A program made the translations under genes and the position numbers. The notes beneath the pieces were generated by a model that saw only the letters and a list, made by a program, of their open reading frames with translations, was not told the DNA's origin and ran no database searches. This document shows positions 49,837 to 58,695 of a stretch of DNA of 64,000 nt, piece after piece (the stretch's first letter is position 1; every line of letters begins with the position of its first letter). Source of the stretch: Paracoccaceae bacterium (GTDB lineage: Bacteria > Pseudomonadota > Alphaproteobacteria > Rhodobacterales > Rhodobacteraceae); contig JADGFD010000002.1 in the NCBI GenBank assembly GCA_016744015.1, positions 248,001 through 312,000 on the forward strand, in the 5' to 3' direction.

Positions 49837-50247
49837 CTACTCTGATGCTGGCGGGGTCGCTGGCCCAGCTGGGGTGGCTGCGGGAGCTGCCGTGTTGCCT
49901 GATGGCGTTGCCAGATCCCCAAGATCGGGGATGAGGATCGCATTCGGGTCAACCACCGGCACGTCTTCTACGGGTGCGGCAGCATTGCTGCCCGGCAGAT
50001 CAAGAACCGAACCGCCACCAGCATTATTGGCCGCAATAACCGTGAGCGTCAGCGAGGTGATTAAAAAGCCAATAGCCAGAATCCACGTTACTTTTGCCAG
50101 TGCGGTGGCCGCTGAACGGCCGCTCATGGCACCGCCACCACCACCCCCACCAATGCCTAGCCCGCCGCCCTCAGAGCGTTGGAGCAGCACAACCCCGATG
50201 AGGCCAAGGGCCAAAATCAGGTGGATGGTGAGAACGATGTTTTCCAT
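49837..50247 (-). CDS. secG: Preprotein translocase subunit SecG
   Basis: Small two-helix partner of SecY/SecE that assists protein export. 136 residues: ENIVLTIHLILALGLIGVVLLQRSEGGGLGIGGGGGGG (first helix and the LLQ-SEGGGLG signature), ALAKVTWILAIGFLITSLTLTVIA (second helix), then a long Ala/Pro-rich tail (about 65 residues) typical of alphaproteobacterial SecG. Upstream of it in transcription lie the pyrG side genes; in many relatives secG precedes pyrG. Confidence 0.94.
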   Translation of the reverse strand: MENIVLTIHLILALGLIGVVLLQRSEGGGLGIGGGGGGGAMSGRSAATALAKVTWILAIGFLITSLTLTVIAANNAGGGSVLDLPGSNAAAPVEDVPVVDPNAILIPDLGDLATPSGNTAAPAATPAGPATPPASE

Positions 50248-50316
50248 TATACGGTCTTTCGGTCTTTAAAGGGTCGGGGCTATCTAACGCCTAATTTGGG
50301 GGATGTCGAATGGAAA

Positions 50317-50742
50317 TCAACCGAGATGGTCGGTATCATTATCGGTATCGGAATCCCGCACGTCGAGCTGGCCAGAAATCCGGCGGCGTATAATGCTCCA
50401 GCTTAGGCCGAGGCCAAGAACGAAGGAGAGCGCGATCAAGCCAATCCACGTCATTATCGTGCCGTTGGCGGGGTCAAGCAGCCCTTTGTCATAAAGCACC
50501 CAGAGCAGCACGGCGATTACGGCCAACACAAGGCCAATGCCGATTTTGCCAATAGATTGCAAAGTTGCGCGGACAAAAACTGCGTAAGCTACAAACAGGA
50601 TCAGCCCGAGCAAGATAACCACCGAAAGGTTGGAGGTATAGCTTTCTATGGCCCAGCGAACATAGTTGAGGCTGGTAGGGTTATAGGTGATGAATACCAG
50701 AATGAGGGCAGCGGCCCATCGGATCAGCATTTTTTTAAGCAT
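50317..50742 (-). CDS. DUF6524-like membrane protein
   Basis: 141 residues with four transmembrane helices: IRWAAALILVFITYNPTSLNYVRWAIES, SVVILLGLILFVAYAVFVRATLQSIGKIGIGLVLAVIAVLLWVLYDKG, and WIGLIALSFVLGLGLSWSIIRR. The YNPT-x-NYVRW motif is one I associate with DUF6524. The acidic end (VRDSDTDNDTDHLG) is unusual. Function unknown. Confidence 0.75.
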   Translation of the reverse strand: MLKKMLIRWAAALILVFITYNPTSLNYVRWAIESYTSNLSVVILLGLILFVAYAVFVRATLQSIGKIGIGLVLAVIAVLLWVLYDKGLLDPANGTIMTWIGLIALSFVLGLGLSWSIIRRRISGQLDVRDSDTDNDTDHLG

Positions 50743-50851
50743 TTTGGCCCTCGCTATGGTTGGTTAACTCTAAATCGGGGTTTTGCAGGCGGAAATCAAG
50801 GGAAAAGGCTTGGTTTATAGTAGGTGTAGGCTTGCCGTAAGTTATGATTTA

Positions 50852-51476
50852 TCAAGAATCACTTATAGCATTGGCCGCCCCAACTCGCCGCGCGGTGTAT
50901 GCGGCACTGGTGCGCGCACCACAGCCTGTGGGCGTGTTGGCGCGCGGCGCGGGGTAAGCCGCCCTGCGGCTTCCAGCAAGGTTAAAGCAGCTGGCGCTCG
51001 CGTTGCTGCCCCCTATGCTGCCCTGCAAATGCACGCCATTGCCGCTGGCGGACACAAAAACAATAGGGTCTTGATAGGTGCCGCCTTTTTCCTGCGGAAT
51101 CTGGATATTCACGTTGCTATAAGCCCCGCCGCCATCCAGAAATATCACCATATCTACGGGGAGGATCATATTAGCGATCTGGGTTGTTGAGGCCGGATTT
51201 TGCGCTGAATTGCTTCCAGCATCTGCATTTGTGCCGGAGCGTCCGACATAAAGCGTGCGTAGCGGAGCCCAGCTGGGATCTGTGTAATATCGGTTAAATT
51301 TTTCGGATGAGCCAAAAAAAGAGCTGCCACGGCTGGCGGCTGGGTCTGAGGGGCAGGGCGTCGGGTCGGGGTTTTGATCAGGGTCTGGGTCTGGCGGGGG
51401 GGCTTTCGCCGCAGGCCGCTAGGGTGAGCACCAATAAAGCTGCGTATCTTAATTTGGATATTCAGATGAAGGCCAT
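50852..51476 (-). pseudogene. Decayed or phase-variable lipoprotein gene
   Basis: Read in three pieces on the minus strand. ATG at 51476 after an AGGAAA site gives MAFI then TGA (51464-51462); the same frame continues ISKLRYAALLVLTLAACGES, a lipoprotein signal with lipobox LAAC. It then stops at once, but removing one base from the G7 run at 51396-51402 (C7 on the coding strand) continues it as PPPDPDPDQNPDPTPCPSDP, a proline/aspartate linker, followed by LRTLYVGRSGTNADAGSNSA, QIANMILPVDMVIFLDGGGA and further soluble sequence to a stop at 50852. The continuity across both lesions shows one former lipoprotein gene. The far C-terminal part is low-complexity and may not be original. Confidence 0.75.
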
Positions 51477-51568
51477 GCGATTTCCTGACTAGCTTTGGTG
51501 AATCCACTACAAAACGATAATCAGTAATACTAATTGCCTAGGCAATTATAACCCAGATAGCAATTAAA

Positions 51569-51595
51569 ATAGGCTCCGGAAATTCCGGAGCCTAT
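51569..51595 (-). terminator. Terminator after ilvC
   Basis: ATAGGCTCCGGA AAT TCCGGAGCCTAT, a perfect 12-bp stem, followed on the minus strand by TTTTAATT. It lies 24 bases past the ilvC stop. Confidence 0.85.
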
Positions 51596-51618
51596 ATGAG
51601 AAGAAAAAGCTTTGCGCC

Positions 51619-52725
<1,107 letters not shown>

Positions 52726-52772
52726 TTATTTCGGGAAAAATATACGAAATTTATAGAATTGGTAGAAATACT

Positions 52773-53231
52773 ATGCAAATCGACAATATTGACCGCCGGT
52801 TGTTGCGCCGCCTTCAAGAGGACGGTAGCCAGACCATGGGTGAGTTGGCCGCACGGGTGGGGCTTAGTGCAGGGACCTGTTGGCGGCGGGTGGAAAAGCT
52901 GGAGGCTTCCGGCGTGATTGAGGGGCGCGAAGTGGTAATTGACCACCGCGCCATGGGCTATGCCGTGGAGGTTTTTTTGCGCATCACGCTGGATAAAACC
53001 CAAGGCAATGCTTTTGACGCGTTCATAAAGGCGGCGAGAGAGATTCCCGAAGTTGGCGGCATTCAAACCCTGCTCGGGCGGGTGGATATCCGCATGGATG
53101 TGCGGGCACGGGATTTGGCGCATTATCAGGAGATTTACAAGGAGAGGATTTTGGCCCTGCCACACATCAATGATGTCGAAGCCCTCATGCTGATTTCGGA
53201 GGTCAAAAACACCGAGGCTCTGCCGATATGA
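52773..53231 (+). CDS. Lrp/AsnC family regulator 1
   Basis: 152 residues: N-terminal helix-turn-helix (IDRRLLRRLQEDGSQTMGELAARVGLSAGTCWRRVEKLEASGVIEG), then a RAM ligand domain (VEVFLRITLDKTQGNAFDAFIKAAREIPEVGGIQTLLGRVDIRMDVRARDLAHYQEIYKERILALPHINDVEALMLIS). Divergent from ilvC. Its stop overlaps the start of the next Lrp gene by four bases, so the two are made together and could form mixed oligomers. Confidence 0.93.
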   Translation: MQIDNIDRRLLRRLQEDGSQTMGELAARVGLSAGTCWRRVEKLEASGVIEGREVVIDHRAMGYAVEVFLRITLDKTQGNAFDAFIKAAREIPEVGGIQTLLGRVDIRMDVRARDLAHYQEIYKERILALPHINDVEALMLISEVKNTEALPI

Positions 53232-53668
53232 TGGATCTGGACGAGAAAGACCACGGTATCCTTAGGGCATTGCGGCAAGATGGCGGATTGAACGCTGGGG
53301 ACGTTGGTAAGGCTGTGGGCCTTACACAACCCTCGGCGTGGCGGCGGATAAAACGGCTGGAAGAGGGCGGGGTGATACTGGGCCGGCGGGTGCGGTTGAA
53401 TAAAACAGCGCTGGGCTTTGACGTGGTAGTTTATCTTGGCGTGAAACTGGCCGCAAAGGGGCGGGTAAGCCTTGAGGATTTTGAGCGCGCTGTGTGTGCG
53501 GTGCCAGAGGTGCAGCTGGTCCAGCATGTGCTGGGGGTGTATGACTACCGTCTTAAGGTCGTGGCGCGGGATTTGAGCGATTTTGAACGTATTTTAAGGC
53601 GACGGATTATGACACTGCCTGGTGTGGGTGAGGTGGAAAGCAATGTTATGCTTTCGGAGATTTTGTGA
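53228..53668 (+). CDS. Lrp/AsnC family regulator 2
   Basis: 146 residues, same architecture: LDEKDHGILRALRQDGGLNAGDVGKAVGLTQPSAWRRIKRLEEGGVILGRRVRLNKTALGFDVVVYLGVKL, then AVCAVPEVQLVQHVLGVYDYRLKVVARDLSDFERILRRRIMTLPGVGEVESNVMLSE. The recognition helices differ from regulator 1 (QPSAWRRIKRLE against AGTCWRRVEKLE). A repeat (copy D) begins nine bases after its stop. Confidence 0.93.
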   Translation: MMDLDEKDHGILRALRQDGGLNAGDVGKAVGLTQPSAWRRIKRLEEGGVILGRRVRLNKTALGFDVVVYLGVKLAAKGRVSLEDFERAVCAVPEVQLVQHVLGVYDYRLKVVARDLSDFERILRRRIMTLPGVGEVESNVMLSEIL

Positions 53669-53676
53669 GGCTTGGC

Positions 53677-53760
53677 CCACCGAGCGCAGCGAGGCCACCG
53701 CCCAATGGCGAGGGATTATTTGCGCAGCAAATGATCGCGAGCCGAGGGTTTCCTGCTGGC
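53677..53760 (+). repeat. Dispersed structured repeat, copy D
   Basis: CCACCGAGCGCAGCGAGGCC, ACCGCCCAATGG, inner palindrome ATTTGC GCA GCAAAT, then GAGGGTTTCCTGCTGGC. Reverse-complement match to copy B, including the head block and the end block. Confidence 0.7.
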
Positions 53761-53858
53761 GGTGGCGGCGCGGAAATGGCAGTGTGCTTGGCAAGGTTGC
53801 ATACGCGCCGCGCTGGGGCGTTGGCGTTTGTGGGGAAGAAAATAGGGGTGCAAAGACT

Positions 53859-54470
53859 ATGGACGTTCATATGTGGCTCGCTTTTGTGTCTGCAACATTC
53901 ATCTTGTCGGTTGTTCCCGGGCCGAGCGTGCTGGTTGTCACGGGGCAGGCCGTGACTCATGGGTTAAAATCTGCGCTCATTTGTATTTCGGGAGAGCTGC
54001 TTGGCGGGGTTTGCTTGATGTTTGTATCCTTGTTGGGCGTTGGCGCTGCGCTGGCGGCTTCCCCTTTAGCGTTTTTGGCGCTGAAGGGGTTTGGCGTTGC
54101 TTTTCTAGTTTACATCGGGCTTAAGGCGCTGTGGGCAGCCATCAACCCAACTGAACAGGCCAGCGCTGGCTCGGGCGCTGGCGGCAGCTTCAAAGCAGGT
54201 TTTTTCACAGCGGTTCTGAACCCAAAGTCGTTGGTATTTTATCTGGCGTTTCTCACCCAGTTTGTTGATGTTACCCGCCCTTTGCCGCTGCAATATGCGG
54301 CCCTTATCCTCACGGCGGCCTGTGTGGCTGGCTTGGTGCTCAGCGGATATGCCTTATTGGCGGCCCAGCTGCGGCGGCGCATTTCTTCGGGGGGTGCTCA
54401 GCGCAGGGTGATGGGCGTAAGCGGGGTATTGTATATCGCAGGTGGGGCTTATGTGGCGGTTGCGCGCTAG
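53859..54470 (+). CDS. LysE family exporter
   Basis: 203 residues, six predicted helices, of the LysE/RhtB amino-acid exporter family: MWLAFVSATFILSVVPGPSVLVVTGQAVTHGLKSALICISGELLGG (the PGP motif), YIGLKALWAA, FKAGFFTAVLNPKSLVFYLAFLTQF and the last helix VLYIAGGAYVAVAR. ATG 53859 is chosen; the frame upstream covers repeat copy D. The place after two Lrp regulators and near ilvC suggests export of a branched-chain or related amino acid, by inference. It overlaps tsaD by four bases on the other strand. Confidence 0.9.
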   Translation: MDVHMWLAFVSATFILSVVPGPSVLVVTGQAVTHGLKSALICISGELLGGVCLMFVSLLGVGAALAASPLAFLALKGFGVAFLVYIGLKALWAAINPTEQASAGSGAGGSFKAGFFTAVLNPKSLVFYLAFLTQFVDVTRPLPLQYAALILTAACVAGLVLSGYALLAAQLRRRISSGGAQRRVMGVSGVLYIAGGAYVAVAR

Positions 54471-55450
54471 AGCGTGCTTATAGGCAGGTTGGGGTTCACT
54501 TCCAAATCCGGCGTGGTCCCGAGGTAATCAAATGTGGCCATGGCAATCATGGCGCCGTTATCGGTGGACCATTGCTGTGGGGGCAGGGCGAGGTGGACGC
54601 CTTTTTTAGCGCAAAGCTCTGCCATGCCAGCGCGCAGTTGTGGGCTGGCGGAAACGCCGCCGACAACGATGAGGCTGGCGGGGGTGTATTGCTCAATCGC
54701 GGCTTTGCATTTGCCCAGCAGCACATCCATGCAGGCCGCCACAAATGAGGCGGCCACGTCTGGCACATGGGCCTCGGGATTTTGCTCCATATGACGGCGG
54801 ACAGAGGACTTAAGGCCGGAAAAGGAAAACTCGAAGCCCTTGCCCAGCATGGGGCGGGGAAAGCGGGTGGTGGCAGTGCCAGTTTGGGCAACGCGGTCAA
54901 TGACTGGCCCGCCGGGGAAGCCAAGCTCAAGCATGCGGGCAACCTTGTCATAGGCCTCACCCACCGAGTCATCTCGCGTGGTGCCGAGCAGTTCCATGCT
55001 GGAAGCGTCTTTCATATAGGCCAGCAGCGTATGCCCGCCAGAGGCCAGTAGCACAATCGCAGGGTAGTTAACCTCGCCACCTTCTAGAAGGGCCGAGCGC
55101 AGGTGTCCGCGCAAGTGGTTAATACCGTAGGTCGGCAGCCCCCAGCCCGCGCCAAGGCCGCTGGCGGTGTGGATGCCCACCAGCAGCGAACCGATCAGGC
55201 CGGGGCCTCGGGTAACACCAATGGCGCTGAGCTGGTCGGGGGTCACACGCGCCGCTTTTAGCGTGGCTTCAAGGGTGGGAATAATGGCTGCCACATGGGC
55301 GCGGCTGGCAAATTCAGGGTAGATGCCACCGTAGCCCTCATGCACCTCAACCTGCGAGGCGGTTTTGCAGGCGAGCACATGGCCGTGCTCATCAACCAGC
55401 GCCACCGAGGTATCATCACAGGAGGTTTCTATGCCAAGAATCAAAGTCAT
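54467..55450 (-). CDS. tsaD: tRNA N6-threonylcarbamoyladenosine transferase
   Basis: Transfers the threonylcarbamoyl group from its AMP ester to A37 of ANN-decoding tRNAs. 327 residues of the Kae1/TsaD family: LILGIETSCDDTSVAL, SRAHVAAIIPTLE, the metal-binding INHLRGHLRSALL (His112, His116), PAIVLLASGGHTLL and VVGGVSASPQLRAGM. It overlaps tsaC by four bases as the last gene of a complete t6A operon. Confidence 0.97.
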   Translation of the reverse strand: MTLILGIETSCDDTSVALVDEHGHVLACKTASQVEVHEGYGGIYPEFASRAHVAAIIPTLEATLKAARVTPDQLSAIGVTRGPGLIGSLLVGIHTASGLGAGWGLPTYGINHLRGHLRSALLEGGEVNYPAIVLLASGGHTLLAYMKDASSMELLGTTRDDSVGEAYDKVARMLELGFPGGPVIDRVAQTGTATTRFPRPMLGKGFEFSFSGLKSSVRRHMEQNPEAHVPDVAASFVAACMDVLLGKCKAAIEQYTPASLIVVGGVSASPQLRAGMAELCAKKGVHLALPPQQWSTDNGAMIAMATFDYLGTTPDLEVNPNLPISTL

Positions 55451-56025
55451 AGCGCCAGTATCTCCTTGAGGTCGTCATCACTAAGGGCGCCACGGCGGAT
55501 CACCGTGAGGGGCGTCGTTTGGGTGTCGACCAGCGTTGAGGGTGCGCTCACCCTTGGGCCATCATCCACCACAATATCCGGCGCGCCGGTTAGCTGGGTG
55601 AGGATGCTGGCCACATTGGCTGGGGTTGCCTGCCCGCTGGCATTGGCGCTTGTGGCCAGCAAAGGGCCGGTTTGGCGCAGGAGGGTGATTAGGTCGGGGG
55701 CATCGGGGATGCGCACGGCAACCTCTGGCCGCCCTGACAGCCAGTCTGGCGCATTTTTTAGCGGCAAGACCACGCTTAATGCGCCGGGAATAAAGCGGGA
55801 GGACAGCAAGGCGCGAGCTTGGCCGTGAAGTTCTGCGCCGAGCGCGGAAATTTGTGCGATGTCCGCCACCAAAACGGGCAGATTTTTAGCGCGGGGTCGG
55901 TTTTTGAGGGCAAATATTTTGGCAATGGCTGCGGGGTACTGCGGGCTGGCGCACAGGCCATAAACCGTATCAGTGGGCAAAAGGGCGACGCCGCCATTTG
56001 ATAATACCTTGGCGACTTTATCCAT
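55447..56025 (-). CDS. tsaC: Threonylcarbamoyl-AMP synthase (TsaC/Sua5 family)
   Basis: Makes L-threonylcarbamoyladenylate from threonine, bicarbonate and ATP, the first step of t6A. 192 residues, the short TsaC type without the Sua5 C-terminal domain: ALLPTDTVYGLCASPQYPAAIAKIFALKNRPRAKNLPVLVADIAQIS, then LPLKNAPDWLSGRPEVAVRIPDAP and LLATSANASGQATPANV. Between tsaB and tsaD, overlapping both. Confidence 0.95.
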   Translation of the reverse strand: MDKVAKVLSNGGVALLPTDTVYGLCASPQYPAAIAKIFALKNRPRAKNLPVLVADIAQISALGAELHGQARALLSSRFIPGALSVVLPLKNAPDWLSGRPEVAVRIPDAPDLITLLRQTGPLLATSANASGQATPANVASILTQLTGAPDIVVDDGPRVSAPSTLVDTQTTPLTVIRRGALSDDDLKEILAL

Positions 56026-56626
56026 CTATCAACCCCGAAGTATCTGTGAGCGGCACAACGGGGCCGGTTGCGGGAGCTAGGTGCGGCGCAAGCTGGCTGA
56101 GTGCGCTGGCGGGGACAGAATTAAGGCTCAGCCATTCAGCATTTTGCACCTGCACTTGCTCTGGGCTGGCATCGCCCACCACACAAAGCGGGCCTGTATA
56201 AGCGGGGCTCACTGCTGCATCGGGCGCAAACCCAGCTTCGGTGATCTTCCCGTTTTGCACCACCCCCCAATGGTATTGTTTGCGCGCCGCACTGCGCAGG
56301 ATCAGGCAGGGTTTTCCAAGGGTTGCTTCGGCATAAACCCCCAGCAATATGAAGGTGTTAAGTGGCACAATGGGCACGCCAAGTGCATAGCTCAGCCCGT
56401 TGGCAAAAGCCACCGCTGTGCGGGTGGAGCCAAGGCGCCCGGGGCCGATATCTACGATGATTTCGCTGATGTCAGCCAAGGCACAGCCAGCACTTTCTAG
56501 CGCGGCTCGAAGCTCGGTGCCATAATCCAGCCGCTGCATCTGGCCATACTCGACCTCAAAAACCACGCGGTTTTCCCAGAGCGCCAGTGAGGGCTTGCCA
56601 GAGGAGGTTTGTAAAAAAAGCTTCAT
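56018..56626 (-). CDS. tsaB: t6A complex dimerisation subunit TsaB
   Basis: Non-catalytic ASKHA paralogue that dimerises with TsaD and holds the complex together. 202 residues: KLFLQTSSGKPSLALWENRVVF, ALADISEIIVDIGPGRLGSTRTAVAFANGLSYALGVPIVPLNTF, matching TsaB, with the variant GPGRLGSTRTA where many have GPGSFTGLR. Overlaps tsaE by four and tsaC by eight bases. Confidence 0.92.
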   Translation of the reverse strand: MKLFLQTSSGKPSLALWENRVVFEVEYGQMQRLDYGTELRAALESAGCALADISEIIVDIGPGRLGSTRTAVAFANGLSYALGVPIVPLNTFILLGVYAEATLGKPCLILRSAARKQYHWGVVQNGKITEAGFAPDAAVSPAYTGPLCVVGDASPEQVQVQNAEWLSLNSVPASALSQLAPHLAPATGPVVPLTDTSGLIDG

Positions 56627-57111
56627 GTTTTGAGCGCCTCTAACGCTTGCGCTAGCAGTGCGGCCCCGCGTGGGCCTTCGCTGCTAAGGCGCGCTATGCG
56701 GGCCTGTGCGGAGGACGGATCCATGTCCAGCGTGAGGCTGACATAAGCGTCAAAATCGCCTGCCAGCATCGCCCCCCATTCAATGAACGCCATACCGCGG
56801 GCAAATTCGTCTTCCAGCGCCAAGTCAGAAAATTCAGCGGGGCTTTCCAGCCGATAAGCATCCATATGCACCACAGGCCCCTTGGGGCAGGTATAGATAT
56901 TGGCCAGCGTGTAAGTGGGGCTGCTCACGGCATCTTCCGAGCCAAGAGCCGCCACGGCAGCCCGCACAAAAAGGGTTTTGCCCGCGGCCAGCCCGCCATT
57001 GAGCAACAGTACATCACCCGCCTGCATGTTCTGCGCAAAAGCAGCAGCCAGCTTGGCAGTTTTGGCCTCTGATTCGAGGTGAAGCACGGGGGGCGGGTTG
57101 GAAGTGTTCAT
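56623..57111 (-). CDS. tsaE: t6A complex ATPase TsaE
   Basis: P-loop ATPase that powers turnover of the TsaBDE complex. 162 residues from ATG 57111 (AAGG upstream): KTAKLAAAFAQNMQAGDVLLLNGGLAAGKTLFVRAAVAALGSED with Walker A GGLAAGKT, VSSPTYTLANIYTC, and the conserved VHMDAYRLESPAEFSDLALEDEF and FIEWGAML. First gene of the tsaE-tsaB-tsaC-tsaD operon, divergent from hemA. Confidence 0.95.
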   Translation of the reverse strand: MNTSNPPPVLHLESEAKTAKLAAAFAQNMQAGDVLLLNGGLAAGKTLFVRAAVAALGSEDAVSSPTYTLANIYTCPKGPVVHMDAYRLESPAEFSDLALEDEFARGMAFIEWGAMLAGDFDAYVSLTLDMDPSSAQARIARLSSEGPRGAALLAQALEALKT

Positions 57112-57325
57112 TTTTGGCCTTGAATGCGAGGGGTCTACCTGTCTTTTCATACCGCTTGCGGCCCGTCAATATGCAGATAATGCTCCAAAAAAGTGTATTT
57201 TACCAAATTACCTAGTGAATTATTAAAATAAAACGGCTAATAACACGCGATGCGGCATTTTGCAGGGTGATTTTTAGTCTGACCTCGTCTAAGAATGCTG
57301 CACGTATTTAGTCGGAGACCGTGCC

Positions 57326-58549
57326 ATGGATTATAACGCGCATTTGGATACAGCCCTTGAGGCGCTGCATGCCGAAGATCGCTATCGCGTGTTTATGGAT
57401 ATTGTGCGCCAAAAAGGCCAGTTTCCGCGCGCCAAGTGGAACCGGCCTGATGGCGAAGTGCAAGATATTTCGGTGTGGTGCGGCAATGATTACCTCGGCA
57501 TGGGGCAGAATGATGTTGTCTTGCAAGCCATGCATAACGCCATTGAGGGTGCTGGGGCTGGCTCTGGTGGCACCCGCAATATTTCCGGCACCACGGCTTA
57601 TCATAACGCGCTAGAGGCCGAGATTGCTGATTTGCACCAGAAGGAAGACGCGCTGGTGTTTACCTCGGCCTATATTGCCAATGACGCCACGCTTTCTACG
57701 CTGCCTAAGCTTTTTCCGGGGCTGATCATTTTTTCGGATGAGCTGAATCACGCTTCGATGATCGAGGGCTTGCGCCGGGGTAAAGGCGAAAAGCACATTT
57801 GGCGGCATAATGATGTGGCGCATTTGCGTGCGTTGCTTGAGGCCGCTGATCCGGCTGCGCCCAAGCTCATCGCTTTTGAGTCGGTTTATTCGATGGATGG
57901 TGATTTTGGCCCGCTGCAAGAGGTGGTTGATCTTGCCAAGGAATTTGGCGCACTTACGTATTTGGACGAAGTGCACGCGGTGGGCATGTATGGCCCGCGC
58001 GGTGGCGGGGTTTCGGAACAACTCGGGCTGACGGGCGAGATTGATATTATTAACGGCACGCTGGGCAAGGCTTTTGGTGTGATGGGCGGCTATATTGCGG
58101 CTTCTCGCAAAATGGTTGACGCTGTGCGTTCTTACGCGCCGGGTTTTATCTTTACCACGTCTTTACCGCCCGCTGTTTTGGCAGGGGCCACGGCCTCTAT
58201 CCGATATGTGAAAGAGCATCAGGAGTTACGGGACCAGCAGCAAGAGGCTGCTAAGGTGCTGAAAATGCGTTTAAAGGCGATGGGCCTTCCGGTTATGGAT
58301 AGCCCGAGCCATATTGTGCCGGTGCATGTGGGCAACCCTGCCAAGTGCAAAATGCTCTCGGATGCGCTGCTCAATGACTTTGGAATTTACGTGCAGCCGA
58401 TCAACTTTCCGACCGTGCCAAGGGGCACGGAGCGATTGCGCTTTACCCCCTCACCGGTGCACGATGCCGGCATGATGGATGAGCTGGTAAATGCACTTGA
58501 TAGCTTATGGAGGCATTGCGAACTCGCCCGTAAGCCGATAGCCTGCTAG
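57326..58549 (+). CDS. hemA: 5-aminolevulinate synthase
   Basis: PLP enzyme joining glycine and succinyl-CoA to start tetrapyrrole synthesis (C4 pathway), diagnostic of alphaproteobacteria. 407 residues: [23 protein letters not shown] entry ([10 protein letters not shown]), [65 protein letters not shown] and the PLP lysine Lys248 in [18 protein letters not shown]. The 214-base divergent region to tsaE is AT-rich and should hold both promoters; no known haem or oxygen box was evident to me. Confidence 0.98.
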   Translation: MDYNAHLDTALEALHAEDRYRVFMDIVRQKGQFPRAKWNRPDGEVQDISVWCGNDYLGMGQNDVVLQAMHNAIEGAGAGSGGTRNISGTTAYHNALEAEIADLHQKEDALVFTSAYIANDATLSTLPKLFPGLIIFSDELNHASMIEGLRRGKGEKHIWRHNDVAHLRALLEAADPAAPKLIAFESVYSMDGDFGPLQEVVDLAKEFGALTYLDEVHAVGMYGPRGGGVSEQLGLTGEIDIINGTLGKAFGVMGGYIAASRKMVDAVRSYAPGFIFTTSLPPAVLAGATASIRYVKEHQELRDQQQEAAKVLKMRLKAMGLPVMDSPSHIVPVHVGNPAKCKMLSDALLNDFGIYVQPINFPTVPRGTERLRFTPSPVHDAGMMDELVNALDSLWRHCELARKPIAC

Positions 58550-58644
58550 GCGTGCGCGTAAAACCGCTTAAGCCACTGGACAGCCAGTAAAAAAACGCCT
58601 AAAAACAATCAATAAAGTGTTACTAGCGAGGTAAGACTTCGGTA

Positions 58645-58664
58645 AGAAGTGATTCGTTTTATGA
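58645..58664 (+). promoter_or_regulatory. GATTC element upstream of the RodZ-like gene
   Basis: AGAAGTGATTCGTTTTATGA, a 19-of-20 match to 33872-33891 upstream of ftsB, 31 bases before the chosen start. Contains a GANTC (CcrM) site; the core AGTGATTCGTT also occurs at 12243-12253 in front of the GTA cluster. Confidence 0.5.
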
Positions 58665-58695
58665 GTTGGCGCAATGCGAACACAAGGGCAGTACA

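Noticed and set aside
50783-51190. Plus-strand 135-codon frame
   Set aside because: Antisense to the body of the decayed lipoprotein; no ribosome site and no family features.
51307-51492. Plus-strand frame of 61 codons opposite the lipoprotein signal region
   Set aside because: Antisense to the broken lipoprotein gene, whose signal peptide and linker explain this stretch better.
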